From Acanthornis magna (Eukaryota; Chordata; Aves; Passeriformes; Acanthizidae), in NCBI GenBank assembly GCA_036785705.1, contig JAWUZG010000036.1, forward strand, positions 16,983,501 through 17,047,500: a DNA stretch of 64,000 nt, in the 5' to 3' direction. A program made the translations under genes and the position numbers. Positions 27,590-40,551 of this stretch are shown here, in pieces. The notes below the pieces were generated by a model. It was not told where the DNA came from. It saw only the letters and a program-made list of their open reading frames with translations, and searched no databases. How positions within the stretch are numbered: position 1 is the stretch's first letter; each line of letters opens with the position of its first letter.

Positions 27590-30500
27590 TTTGCAATCAA
27601 AGGAGCTATATGAGGGAATGAATAGGATAAATGAGTTTCTAACCCTTTTAAACATCTTAGATATTTTCAGGACTCAGACGTGTTATTACCGTTTAATGAA
27701 TGCCTCAGGCTTATGCTTTATTCTCCTTCCTTCACTTATGAAGAGAGGAATTTAAAGAAAAGCAACAAGCTTCCTGAAAATCACATCTACTTCTCATTTT
27801 TTTTGCTGCAAATTCAAATTGTGAATGTTTTAATACCATGTAGTCTAATCTTGAAAAGAAAGGTGTATGGTATCTGAAAGTGAAAGAATTTTCTAATCAA
27901 TCTGAAGATGCTTAAGCTGATTTTGCCCTTATGTTGAAGGGATCCTTTACTCCTCATGTGAAATCAAGCCCTAAGCCTTATATGCACACAAGCCTTATAT
28001 GCACATTTAATGGCTGACTCTTTCAGTTTTTGTAGAGTTTCTCCTGAGCATACATGTGATGGACTTCTCCAAACTGCTCTTTTGTTAGCAGCATTAAAGT
28101 CCCCTTTCTGGTTTCTCTCTAATCTCATTTACATTAGACAGTCACACTTAACAGGACTGAACTATTATGAGTGCAATAATAATGCTCCTATATGAATTGT
28201 AATGCATTGTACATTAAAACCCTAGACAGGTAAACATAGGCCTGGTGGGATAGATGTCACAACCCAGAATAATGGGGGGTTTTTAGTACATTTGCTGCTA
28301 TTCTTTGGACTGTTTACAGCTGTCCCAAACAAGGTTCCATAGCATGAGGAAGAACATTTTAAAACTGAATTTAGATTGTGGCATTTAAACTGTTTTCATC
28401 ATAATTACACATTGAGTCATATGTTGTGATACTACTGAAGTATTCTCACCATGTGGATGATCTTTACTCCAATATTACATTTTAATCTGTCTGGAAAATG
28501 CCAGACACGATAACTAGGACTCATCATATTGAATAGAAGGACACCTTGCAGCTTCAGCTTTACTAAAAGCTGGGGAGAAAAAAAGCCAGAAGCACTCAAT
28601 AAAACAAAACCAACCAACCACCACCAAGAGAAAAGATACTATTGTCTTACCAAAGGGAAATTCTGGAAGATCAATAAACCCCTGCTTTCCACAATCAGGT
28701 GTATGGAAAGCAAGTGGCTGGGACATCAGGTGGGCTTTCAGTTTAGCAGCCTGCAAGCCCTCTTTCATCAGCCTCACAGTTTCAAGGGAAGTTTCTGGAT
28801 CAAAATGGCAGTTGACGCCAACTATAGAAGCACCTAGGAGGAGGAAAATAACTTCAAGTCACAACCCTGCAGGAAGTGGGAAATGAAAGTTCTTAGCCAC
28901 AGCACTCTAGAGCCAGTGCAGTCCATCTTGACATCAGTGCTATGAGAACAAGGCAGCTGTGCTAGGGCCAGGCACAACTTTCCTGAGGCTGGTCACTCCA
29001 TTTACATCTCAGCTGCAGTCCTCTTTACCTTCCTAATGATGAATCACATCTTCTACCCTCCTACAGATATTTTTTTCTTACAGGTTTTCTTTTTCTTGAT
29101 CACTGAAGTCTGATTATGCAGAGCCACACATGCAAATAGTTAGCAGGTTCCTAACACAAGTTCTACCTTTGGATTTCAATTGTAACTCAAAAGGAAAAGA
29201 GTACTTCGGAACAAATATGTAAACCCGTGTGTCTTCACGCATCATGCCCCTCTCTAATTTGTTCTGCCCTTCCCCTTGTCCTGTAGAAAACAGCCTTTGA
29301 TAGGCAAAATTTTTGTTTTCTTCCTCTTAATTTTCTCGCCCTGGGCTTGAACTGTGTGCAAAAACAGCACATCAAAAAACATAAGCAGAGAATCAAAGGT
29401 GGCTTTCTGCTTGTGATTCTAGAATTTGGGGATGGGTCTGTAATGAAATTTGAGTAGATTTAGGATTTTGCTCTATTCAGTATCAGTTATCTGTGGCTAT
29501 TGCTCCCAGCCATTGCATACTGGCTATCAAGGATTTCATAGCTGTATTTCCATATGCTTTTGCAAGACTGTTCTAGTAAAGTACATATAAAAACTTTACA
29601 GAGTCAAAACTTTTATCAGCTATAACTGGGAAGCGACTTACTTGAGAGACACATCTATTTATTTCAAATATTAAGGACTTTACTTTGTTCCATACTTTTA
29701 AAGGGCACATTAAAACAAATTCTTACCAGCCTTTACCAGCTGGACAGCACATTGTCCAGGGGACACTCCATGCATGTCTCCTTCTGGACCAATGCACATC
29801 GTAGCTGCCACTGGCTTTCCAGATTCTTTAAGAACTTCAACTGCCCAGACAGCCTCTTCAACATGTTCAAAATACTGAAAGAAATTAAAACTAGGCTACT
29901 TTTGTTTTTCAGCAATGCAATATAAATATATTAATCCAGACCCCAAATTCACCATCAACAATGATTTGATTATTTTCTGATTTATACTAACATAGTTCAA
30001 TTGAGTTTACTGGCCATACAGTTTAAAAAGGGATTTTTAAAAGAGAGTAAAGATAAATTAAAAATAACAATACTCTCAGAATAAGAATGCCCACATGGGC
30101 AATTAATTGAGGATTAACCCAAGAACTATTTTCATCTAGGAATGTCATCTTAGGTTGCTTTCCATGTATGGGAAGAAATAGGGATTAGTCAAGATCCCAT
30201 GAACATTTCCTCTTTGTATCAGTACAGAATTTTACTTACTGAGGTAGGAATTTAGGTTTCAAGGTTCCTATTCTAGAGCACCTGCAGATGTTGGTATGCA
30301 TTTAGAAAGGTATCTCATACTACTGGGATAAAAGCACAGCAGAAAATTTTTGATGAGGTAGCACTGTGTAGTCCCTAAAGTAGAGTAGGCATATTAAAAT
30401 TTAACACTGTGCCAGTTGAAGGCATATACTTTTTTCTTCATAGATTTACCTCTGCAATTAGGAAGTCCACATTCTTCTTCATAAACACTTCCAGTTGCTT

Positions 30501-33500
30501 TCGAAAGGCTGCTTTAACCTCTGCTTTATCCTTGCAGCTTAAGTAAGATGGTGTTTGACTGACTCCTCCAGCCACTAAAGCATCACCTTCATTAGCCACT
30601 TCTCTTGCAATGTCACAAGCAGCTTCATTCACTTTCTGGCACTGTGTGAATATAGATTCCGTCAGTTTTATCAGATCAGACATATGCATATTATTTCAGA
30701 GCACTAGAAGGACAAAAATAGTTGAAAGTCATAATGTCTTTTTTAATTTTTTTTTAAAACTAAGGTGTTTTTTCAAGTAATGTTTTTTAGGAAGATAAGA
30801 TTCTTTCAAACATTAACAAATATTAGGAAAATAAATTCTTGCCTCCTCTAAGTTATTATATTATCAAATACTACAAAAATACATTACTTTTAATAGATCT
30901 TACACAAATAGCCTATTAAAACCAAGTATTTGGTGTGAAGTGGAATTTTCTTTGCCTCTTAGAAAATGAGTTAGTTACATCTAAGCATATGCTTTCACTC
31001 TGAAATTTTTGGATGGAAAAGAAAATATATGGGAATTTCAACTTATTTTTAAAAATGTACTTTAGTGTTCTGATAATTTTAAAAAAGCCAGATATAATAT
31101 TCATACAGGGTTATTTAAAACATTTAAAAAGATAAATCATTAATTATGTGATGTTAAAGTTACTAACTTAAATAAAGGGAAAAATATTATTAAGTAATTA
31201 CCAAGACTGAAAGTCAGATTCCCTCTATATCTAAATTGGGATGACCAGAACAGCTTTTGAAAAAGAGACTAAACTGGAGAAAAAAATATTTGGGGAAAAG
31301 AATCATTATTTGGGGTAGATAACTGATTATAGTAGTTTTGTCTGCACTCCATGGACTATTTAGAGTCTACATAGTTTTCTCTCAGCTGAAGGTTTACATG
31401 GCTGCCTCCAAAGACCCAGCTGATTTTTAAGGCTGTTGATGACAGATTGTCTTCCATTTGCCCTTGTGCTTGGGTACATGTTTTGGGACTCTGAGAGGTG
31501 GAACCATAAATTAGTTAAATTCTGGAGGAACCTTATTCTAGAGCTGGCAGGAAGTCAACTTTCATGCAATGCATTCCCAATACCAGGTGCTATCCAGCCT
31601 TTGTAATTTTGCATGTCAACAAGAATTGAAACACGGCTTCTTCCAGAGGTACTGTGTTTCTAGGACTATCACTTCACACATTTCAGTGTTGCATCTATTG
31701 AATGTAAAGGTACATAATTTCAAATAAATTTGGTCATATGACATTTTGGTATGACCTCAATTAAGCCTCAAGTGTTTCCTTAGTGTCCATATAGTTCTAA
31801 TTTTTAACAGAGGATATCTACACAGTTACAGATAGTCCATCCTCCCTGAACCCTGGAGAATATTCTCTGATTTGCAGAAGATAAAATGTACAGTAGGACC
31901 AAAGGAAAAGGATCAGAGAAACCACTCAATGCCAAACCTTCTAGTCTCAAAGGAATGCGTAACCAGGAATTCTACTGGACCTCGGGCCTGCGTCTAGTAA
32001 ACACACCCAGCGTCTTACAATTCCTTTGTGTAGGGGGTAAGAAAACACCAACATGGTACTTCTGTTGATGTAACAGATAACCTTTATACGGGAGAAGGGG
32101 AATATTGACTACAGCATATAGCTTGGATTCTTATAGTTGCGAGTTAATGAAGATATGGTTCCAAAAAACATTTTATTCTCTTTAGCCACTCATTATTCTC
32201 TAGTATTCTTCACCATTTTTGCAGTCGAGTAATTTCTCTAGATGTTAAAGCATTTCTGTTTTTTCACTCATTTTGCTCTCTGTGCACTTAGTCTCCCTAT
32301 AGTCTTTGTATCAGAACTCCAGCAAACCCAGCTCCTCGCGTAGGAAAAAATACAGTGTGGGCATTCTCTTTCTTCATCCTTGCCCCATTTTGTGTTTGTT
32401 TTTTGGTTTGGTTTGGTTTGAGTTCTTCTGTCACTTCACCTTGCCCTTCTTGCTATTCCAAACTCTGAAACTGCATCACCTCATTCTCTGGTCCTCAAAT
32501 ATAGCCAAAACTGTTATAACAAACTTGATAATCCCTTTGCCAAACCTTTTGAAATTAATCAACTTATTTCATATCTCCATCAAAATTGTTTTACTCACAC
32601 TTATTTTCTCAGCTACATAATTGCCCCTGTTCTCTAGTTTGTCCTCACTGGCATAAAAGGTGAAGGTCTGCAGAACATTGGATCCAGCTCTGAGGAACTC
32701 CCGGTGAAGCTGACGAACTGCAAATTAAAAGACAGAGTTATGACTGCATTATCCCCAAATCCAATGTTTACTGATGTAATGTTACTGTAAAATAAGTGTT
32801 ACTGTGTTTACTAGAAGAGCCATTATGAGAAATTAGAACCAGTACTCCAGTCTGCATAGAACTTCTTTCTTCTCACTCTCAAAACATTAGGTAGAAAACT
32901 TTCTCCTTCGTTCTCCTCTGCTAAGAATGACTTAAGATTTCCATTTAATTTATCTGCAGATTCAGTTTTGCCTGCCATCTTCTCTATCTTCTATTTTCTG
33001 CAGTCCTTCAGACCTCCCAGATATAGAGCTGCATAGTGATTTAGGAAGGGATAGCAGGTATCTGACAAAAGGATATAAAAACATAACAAGGAATACCAGA
33101 CAAGATTCTTCATATGAAAAAGCTGCCTCTTAGCTTCTAGACTATGAAGAAGAAAACAGGAGAAAGTATCATGGCAACAAATTAAGGGACATGATATTTA
33201 TATGGAAGAATACAGTATTTCATTATCTCCTCTATTTCGCATTTTTGAGTTTTCTTCCCCAACAAAATTCTGTAAGAGTCTAGTCAGCCAAAACCAAAGC
33301 TGTTCTGCTAAATACACCCCTTAACAAAAGATGGTTTGTTGCTCCAGAAAAGTGACTCAGAACACAGAGTTAATTCTTCTGATATGTCTGCACATGATGA
33401 TTTTACTACATAGACAACACTCATTTTAAAGGAAAGGTTACCATTACTTTAATGGACAAATTTCCTATATTAGGGCTTTGGGAAAAGGCTCAGTAATGGT

Positions 33501-36500
33501 AGTTGTGCCTTTCTGGCTGTAAGCAATACGCTGCAATCGCCACAGCAGGAACAGAACAGGAACTGATTTTGGATATATTTTGATGAGGAATTGATTTTAT
33601 ATATATGCCCACAGAATAATAGTTGCAATGATTTCTAGAACACTACTGATGACGTAAAATAGAGTTAAATGCTCAACAGCTTATAGCAAATACAGAAATA
33701 ATTTATTCCCTACATACTGTACACAGGATACTTACAGTGCACACACAAGAACACTTCAGTTTTCTGTGGCAGATGTTTAGAAAAGTTTTCCTGAAGTCCT
33801 AGTTTATCACAACTCATTGTCTACAGGCAGTTTGTGTCACTTAGGAAACGTGCAGGTTTGTCATGAGAATAGAATTACCTCATGTTGCAACGAACACAGC
33901 TTTCTAGACCAGAAGCTCAAATCGCATTTTGTGTTGCTAGAACCTACCTGCATACATTAAACCATGTCTGCTTTCAATGAAGAATCAGTGTAGCGTCCCT
34001 TGCTTTTCTCTACTGGTACAGTATTTGATTTCTAATTGCAGCCTTGGATAACTACACTGTGATTTAACATAGTGCTTCTTTTCCTGGCTTCTTTTCACAA
34101 AAAATCTCTCCAGGAACATCGGTTATAGCAGAGCTACAGTTCAAAAAATCCCTGGAATCTGCCTGAACTCCTGGGATCAAATTTCAGTCTCACATCTTTG
34201 TGAAGAGACAAAAATTTGTAGTGCAGGGAATAATCTTTTTCCTACATCATAACAAAAGGCTATTGGTCTCAAATAAAAGGGCTGTCTCTGTATGTTTTCT
34301 CTAGTGTTCTGTAATTTTTTTTGGTCCTCCTGAATGAGGAATTATTGCTGGAAACTGATCAGGAAATAAAAAAAGGAAAAAAAATCTACAAATATTTTTA
34401 CTAATGCTCTACGACATTTTGGTAGCAGACCATTCCTAGAAGAATGCCTGGGATTTGTGTGAATAAGGATGGTGACGTAAGTAAGCAAATGAAACATAAT
34501 CTAACATGTATGATTAAGGAACTTCATACCCCAAAATACCAGCTATGTAAGCAGTAGACTCTTGAATGGGTTACACTTTGGGGGAAGCAATAGTGTTGTA
34601 AATATCAGCCTGAATCTCATTCAACCTAAGGCAAATAGGTTTTGCCAGTAGAATACACTGGTGTTATTATCAAACCCACAGCACTATGCACTATCAAAAA
34701 CCCAAACCACTTCGTAATTTACTTGTGTGGCTTCCAGCATGTTACTGAAACTGTGTTTTCCTCCAGCATTTGAGAAGTGGGGATAATGGTCACATATGAG
34801 GTTAACCATTACTAATAATACTTGACACATTTTAGGAGTCAGGTGTGTAACACTGTTTTTTCATTTCAATCCACCATGAGTTGGACATTTCATAAAAGAC
34901 AGAGATATAAGCTATGAGGAGATAGGGACAATAAGCATCCATGCATATGGCTCACTACAGAGCAATACTTGATCTGTCTCTGAAGAAATTTTTAGATCTC
35001 CTAATTTCTACAATTATCAGTCTGGCCAATCTCCTCTTTTATAGTACAGTTAATGGCCTTGAACTCACTTCCTTTTTTTTCTTTCTTTCACTCCTTGCTG
35101 CCTTCTCAAAACTTCCTCCCTTTTCCTCTTCTTATAAAGACAAGAAGCTCTGGTAGTTGCATGGTTTTTACGCCCACCGGCTAAGCCAGTTGCTCCTTAT
35201 GTTCTTTTACATCTGCTTTCAAAGTAACATGACCCTTGAGCGAGCAGGAGCAAAATGCAGTAATGGAGGGGAAGCAGCCCCACTGCACAAAAAGGAATGA
35301 ACACATTTGCCCTGAAGGGTGTATTTATAAATAGCCTATAGGAGACATGTGCAGAGAGTTCAGGGCTTTTGAGGTGCAAAAATAACAAGCAAGGGGGAGA
35401 TAAAGACCATGGAACAAGTGCTATGAGTTGTAAGATGGAACATGCAGGGGCAGACAAAGGTAGACATGGAGAGAAATAGAGAGATGATGAAATGTCTGTA
35501 TGGGAGATAAGGGTCAGCAAATTAGGTCATCAGTCCTTAAACCTTTGCTGGAGCTCTGCATTATCTAAAGCTGCCCATAACCCTAAATTAGGCATGCTAC
35601 ACATAAGTGACATTTGAAGGCTGAGAAGGATTAGGCTGAATAAATAAGTAAAGTGTACAAAGTGATGTAACAGAGAGAGCTAAGATATCTCTCCTTCCCC
35701 TCCTCTTCCTTCTTCTCCTGTATAGAAGAAAAAGACTAATTTGGAATGGCAAACACTTAGAACAAAGAAATTTTTTCCCCCAGGATATTTTGAATTGGCT
35801 TGTGGGATTAACTGCACATCATACTACTAGGACAAATGCTTTCTTGTAATGAAGCATACATAAATAGATAATACCATCTGCTTCTGCACTATTTATGTTA
35901 AACCCTGTAATCTTTATACTGGAAGGCACAGAATGGTTGGTCATTTTTTCCTCTGTCCAATTTAAGGGAGTGACTCTGTTAAATGTTTCTTGCAATTCAT
36001 ATCAGATTTATCATTCCCCATTTTACAGTGGAACCAGAAATATTAAATATTCCCATTACAATATTTATTCAAACCTGCCATTTCTCTGAAAGAATAAATA
36101 AAAAAATCTATTTTTGTTTATAAGTATGAATTAATTACTAGAAAAAAAAGAAACAGATACTTAACTGCAGAATTCTTTTCCACGAGATGTTTTAAATGAC
36201 AAGCTTTAAATGAACAGCTCAAGAACAGATTGGACAAATCCATGAGTGAAAAATAACTGAATGTTATTAAACACAAATATAACCACATCTGCATCAGAAA
36301 GTCTCTGGGATGCAATATTGAAGACTGGGAAAGCATTCTGAAGAGGTGTCACTAGATGTTTGCACTATTCATATTCTGACCCAGTCAACTTCTGTAGGCC
36401 AGTGTTAGAGCAAGTAAAAGGGGTAAGGTGAGCAGTTTTCAGGCTGTTCTTTATGTAATTCTACAGTGTCAAGGAACACTTGTATTTAAAAACTACTAGT

Positions 36501-39500
36501 TTTTAACTAAGGAACTACTACAAGTTCCTATATATTTATTATTTAGACAACCATGTTTACATTCACTACAGGAACATAATTTCCCAGTAAAACTGACCTG
36601 CTTCTGGGTGTTCTACAGTTGCTTCAGGAGTCCAAGGCCCAGCTTTTACATATCCCCTCTTTTCAAGAGCAAAGACAAATCCCCCATCTCCAATCACAAT
36701 TTCTCCAGCATCCAAGCGTTCTAGAATACCCTAGAAAAAGCAGGAGGGCAGGTTAACAATTAGAGTTCTTCAGTTTGGTGGCCTTCCTTGGGCTTTGTTT
36801 CTGTATTTGTAAGGCAGACAAGGCATCTGTGAGCTACCAGAAATATTTTTGCCATAATAGAAAGTAATAAATTTCCTTCTTGAAATTCTATTTAAAGAAC
36901 AGTAGATGTGCTCTTTTGCAGCATAAGGCTTTAATAGGTACACAAGACTTCTCATTGGTCCATTTTTATGGTGTATTTGTTAAGTCAATGGTCCAATTCC
37001 ATTCCTATGAAAGTAATATACCATCTCAAATTCTTCTGTAAAATACATGAGAAATGTGTTAAAATGAAACATTAGTACCACTGATCTCTTTATTAGCTCA
37101 TCTGCTCTTTAGCTTCCAATGCCACACTGACAGAGCCTTACCACAAGTAGCTTGTGACACCAGGTGGCACAAGAGGCGTTACAGAAAAGCAAGCCTGCAA
37201 CAGTTTCCTACCAAACAAGACACACCTCAGAAAGCTGACCTGCAGTTTCTGACAGTCTTTTCACAGGCCTGGGTTTGCTTATCCAGACTTACAAAATGGA
37301 AGAAAATCCTGCTTATTTGGCACAGCCCTGAAATGTTTTGGAGTGCCAATTTAGAAACCTTACAGCACCCTGTGATTAACCTTGATTCTGTCTTGAAATC
37401 CATGCTAACACAAGGAAAGTGGCAATTATTTTTTGTAAAAGAGAAAAACATGAGAACATATATTGGTTTCCCTTAAAATACATTTTTGTTCCTTTCATTG
37501 CTTTGTTGACTTGTTCAAAATTTCTAAAAAGCACCTTGCCATTGGAGTAGGATTAATTTCTACTATTGGATAGCAACCATAATACAAGTTATATTAAAAA
37601 GTGGTTGAATGAAGACTATATATACAAAGGTAGTGGGTTCAGGATAAGAATTAATCGAAGGTATTTTCATCACATTATCTTGATGGCATTGGCATTTCAA
37701 TAGAAGAAGCTTGAAGGAATAGGAAAAAGAAAAGCCTTATGGACACAGAGTTGTTTGTGATTTTCATTATGAGTGGAAGGTTTTTTAACAATTACCCTTC
37801 AAACTTCAGAAATTATCTTTCTTGATAATTTTCTTTTCATTAATACAATTATCTCATGCCATATATCCAGCAAAGACAAACACTTCTGGCACCTCAGCAC
37901 TGCCCTTTAGGCAGAATGAGAGCATGCCTTCACAACAGTAAGGAGCACTGTGCCAACTGTGCCAGTTTCAGTACCAAGCACAGCAGTGTAAGGCTCCTTG
38001 GAGGCTACAAAGCCTGGCTGAGAGCATCACCTACTCTGGCTGAGGCGCTGACATTGCAGCAAGATGGCAGTGCCGCTGTGCAGAGCTTTGCCAAGTGTTG
38101 GCCTAAAAATCTCTGCATCAGATTCCATTGCACACTGTGGACTTGCCAAAATACTGACCCGATTGACTTTAAAACCTTAACGAAGTATGCAAGTTTTTAT
38201 CTTTGTTTCCATAGAACCAGGGAAAAACAATTTTACTGTAAATATCAAGTGCTTTGGTAAAGATTGTACTTGCAGTAAATTAACTTTCATTTGTTACAGA
38301 ATGCCTCAAATGGGGCCAGAGGAAATCTCACTGGTTGAATCCCTGCTTCCTCTCCCTGCCAAAGAATCTTTTGTAGACGAATCCTGCTTTAGAAATTTAA
38401 TATGCAGAGGAGCAAAAAAAAATCTCGAACATACTTACTCAACAGTAAGTAATTGACACAAATTGACATCATATATAGGCATTATATTTATTATTATATT
38501 ATATATGTATTTAAATGTACTACAAGTTTTTTTCTCTTAACAAGTCACTTCTGGGATTTAACAGCAGTTTTTCTTCACAGTTCTGGGTTTTTTTAAAGTG
38601 CATTTTAGTACAATCTTCACTTTTGACATACAGAAGCAACATAAGCCATGTTTGAATATGGCACAGCACTTTAACAGATTGTGATATATTATACCTAGCA
38701 GCAGGGTATCTAATAGCAGGAGAGATAAACATAAAGCACAAAATACTTAATGAAAACAGTTTCTCAGCTCCTACTGGGTGCAAATGGAAATAACATTTTT
38801 GCAGAATTTATTATGGTTTTGATATCTTTTCTTCACACCATTTTAACTTTATATACTGTGCAAAATACCACTGATTTAACAAGCATATAGCTAACCGAAG
38901 TTCAGCATCAACATTGTTTTGTTCAGAGACCTACTGCTGTGTGCTCACGTCTAATCCACATCAAAACTGTACTGTCAGGTAATCTGGTAGGAGACAAATC
39001 TGGTATTAAATTACAAGAAACAGTATGTGTAAAAAGTTATCCAAGGCTTTTTTGAGCCATCTTTTTGTTGCTTTACTTTTGCTGCTATGAAGGAAGTTGC
39101 ACACGGTCCATACATCTATCCATGGAAAGCAGAAGTGCAAATGTCTCTAGGAAGACATTCCTTCTACCATCTTTGGGAGCATAACTGTATGGAGTAAATG
39201 AAAAGCCTGCTTGGTCTACCTATAGCCTACCTTTTCATCAGTGGAGAGAAAGTAAGTCTCAAAACAACTATTCAGATCTCAAGCTCTGAAGAGAAGTCCA
39301 TTGTTTGTATGGGGAATTCAGGAGTTTTCTTCTGCTAGGTGTTGAAATTGGGTGGCACATGCCAAAATATAAAAAGCGTAACAAACACCCTTCACCGTCT
39401 TCCTTTATAACCGATTTACCTGAAAGACCTAGAACTCATAGACTTTTTCCCACATCTTTCTGCTCTTTTGCTCTAGACTTAAACACTACACAGAAAAATG

Positions 39501-40466
39501 AGTAAAACCTGTTCTGAGCAGAACGTGCCCTATTATTGGCAATAGCGTCCTTCTGAACAAGATGGAATATGTGATTCTGCTGACCTCAAGCTGCAATGCA
39601 AGTTACCCGTTCTGATGGATGTCAGTTTGACTTGGATATCTCTCAGAGCTTTGCCTTGACGGTCTGAATGGCTGATGCCTGGGTAACTTTATATACTGGC
39701 TTATTTCTTGAGCTAAATGGGGGAGCAATGGGGATACAATGGGTTGATATTACAAACACCATTGATATCCGGTCACATTAATCAAGGGGTGAGCAATCTG
39801 GAATTTTTAAATAGAGTGGGCAGGAGTGCTGGAGAGAGAAATCTCATCCAAAGACAATTTATCCTTAAAATATTTACGATTTTAATTTGTAGTCTTTTTC
39901 AAGTCCTGCTTAATTTGTGTATCAAATAATATTAAGCTAAATGGTTTTTTTACTCTGGTGGCTTCACTCTGTGTGTTCAGAGAAACAAAGATTCTCTGGG
40001 CTGTGACTGCGTTAAGATCAACCTAATTTATCTGCCTCATAATGATGCCCAAATATCTTCAGCGGCTCGATGCTGAACAGATACAACTGTCATTATGGCT
40101 TTATTTTAAGTTTTCACAAGATCACCTTACCTGCAGAGACACCGAGTACCTTAGTGGGAGGTTAACCGGCGCGGGTCGCGGGTCGTGCCAGTCAAACAGC
40201 AGCGCCCCTGGAGCGCCCGGGGCCAGGACGCCGCGGAGGCGGGAGAGGTGGCCGGCAGCTGTGCCCTGTGCCCTGTGCCCTGTGCCCGGCTCCCGGCGCG
40301 GGGACTGCTCCTCCGCACCGCCCTGTCCCGCCGAGGGCGGCGGAGGGGACCGCGACGGGGACACCGCTCCCATGCCCACGGGGAGCAGGGGCCGGGGCTG
40401 CGCGGGGGAGGGAGACGGGAGATTTACCCTTTTGCCCTGTTTCGCGGTCTTCCTAATCGGCAGCAT
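24088..40466 (-). CDS. BHMT: Betaine-homocysteine S-methyltransferase, complete 8-exon coding region
   Basis: BHMT transfers a methyl group from betaine to homocysteine, making methionine and dimethylglycine; it is a cytosolic zinc enzyme of liver and kidney. The coding sequence is the complement of join(24088..24262, 24754..24982, 28651..28833, 29727..29874, 30450..30641, 32599..32717, 36598..36730, 40428..40466): 1218 nt, 405 residues plus stop, against 406 in human. All introns are GT-AG and all phases match. Visible key residues are the GDGGF loop with Asp28, Trp46 and Tyr79, Glu161, and the zinc ligands Cys219 (GVNC) and Cys301-Cys302 (GGCC), each two higher than the human number because exon 1 is two codons longer. 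The C-terminal arm used for oligomerisation is present, so this is BHMT and not a BHMT2-type shortened copy. It lies head to head with DMGDH. No frameshift or stop was seen. Confidence 0.97.
24754..24982 (-). CDS. BHMT: BHMT coding exon 7 (residues 272-347)
   Basis: The exon encodes [20 protein letters not shown], then [20 protein letters not shown] and the segment ending MHTKPWVRA. Cys301-Cys302 are the remaining two zinc ligands, a pair diagnostic of this methyltransferase family. The acceptor is TCTTTGCAG and the donor GTAAGT; it ends in phase 2. Confidence 0.97.
26488..26893 (+). mobile_element. CR1 LINE reverse-transcriptase remnant in BHMT intron 6
   Basis: Translation in shifting frames gives recognisable CR1 ORF2 text: a PSDWKRG-like stretch, [14 protein letters not shown] and [19 protein letters not shown]. 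The [13 protein letters not shown] motif is CR1 reverse transcriptase. It is antisense to BHMT, interrupted by frameshifts and stops, and lacks the rest of the element, so it is inactive. Confidence 0.92.
27559..27588. repeat. 30-bp poly(T) run in BHMT intron 6
   Basis: Thirty consecutive T, equivalent to a poly(A) run in the BHMT transcript, flanked by the inverted heptamers TTTGATT and AATCAAA. It is probably a mononucleotide repeat with uncertain assembled length. Confidence 0.9.
28651..28833 (-). CDS. BHMT: BHMT coding exon 6 (residues 211-271)
   Basis: A 183-nt exon, phase 1 at both ends, encodes [20 protein letters not shown] through [12 protein letters not shown]. Cys219 in GVNC is the first zinc ligand. 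The acceptor is TCCTCCTAG and the donor GTAAGA. Confidence 0.97.
29727..29874 (-). CDS. BHMT: BHMT coding exon 5 (residues 162-210)
   Basis: The exon begins [20 protein letters not shown], continues through [17 protein letters not shown] and ends at LVKAG in phase 1. The acceptor is TTTCTTTCAG and the donor GTAAGA. It encodes barrel strands leading to the first zinc ligand in the next exon. Confidence 0.96.
30450..30641 (-). CDS. BHMT: BHMT coding exon 4 (residues 98-161)
   Basis: The 64-codon exon encodes [20 protein letters not shown], then [17 protein letters not shown] and ends at VDFLIAE, whose final Glu161 is the conserved catalytic-site glutamate (Glu159 in human). The acceptor is TTCACACAG and the donor GTAAAT, both in phase 0. 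The residue after the exon 3 junction is Cys where I recall Gly in human. Confidence 0.95.
32599..32717 (-). CDS. BHMT: BHMT coding exon 3 (residues 58-97)
   Basis: The exon encodes [20 protein letters not shown] followed by [19 protein letters not shown], containing Tyr79 of the active site. The acceptor is ATTTGCAG and the donor GTGAGT; with the one base from exon 2 it fills exactly 40 codons and ends in phase 0. Near-identical to the mammalian exon in content and boundaries. Confidence 0.96.
36598..36730 (-). CDS. BHMT: BHMT coding exon 2 (residues 14-57)
   Basis: The exon encodes the start of the barrel, [20 protein letters not shown], with Asp28 of the homocysteine-binding loop and Trp46 in the GPWTPEA segment. 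The acceptor is TTTTTCTAG and the donor GTCAGT; it ends in phase 1. It is flanked by 3.7 kb and 3.9 kb introns. Confidence 0.96.
36731..40427 (-). other. BHMT intron 1
   Basis: A 3.7-kb intron with a GTAAAT donor in the CpG island. It contains a plus-strand 134-codon open frame at 37856-38260 with no recognised domain. Otherwise it is AT-rich without assigned elements. Confidence 0.8.
40260..40287. repeat. Four perfect copies of a 7-bp repeat (TGTGCCC)
   Basis: The heptamer TGTGCCC is repeated four times head to tail at the BHMT-intron side of the CpG island. It is likely length-variable between individuals. Confidence 0.9.
40428..40466 (-). CDS. BHMT: BHMT coding exon 1 (residues 1-13)
   Basis: A short 39-nt coding part reads [13 protein letters not shown], ending at a GTAAAT donor in phase 0, which joins exactly to exon 2 (GILERL). 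The human N-terminus is also a short basic stretch before GILERL, though shorter and different in sequence. The ATG has A at -3. A TATA box lies about 90 bp upstream. This exon is too short to show up as an open reading frame; it was placed by phase, donor and promoter position. Confidence 0.85.
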
Positions 40467-40551
40467 CTTCCTCGCCCAAGGACGCTGGCTGCCCGGCTCT
40501 CCCCCGACGGCTCGGCGCGAAGCTCGGGGCGGCAGGCGCTCCGGCCGCAGG

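Noticed and set aside
28432..28837. Open frames extending beyond BHMT exon 6 on both strands
   Set aside because: Only 28651-28833 on the minus strand is bounded by AG/GT and matches BHMT; the extensions read into intron and the plus-strand frame is a shadow.
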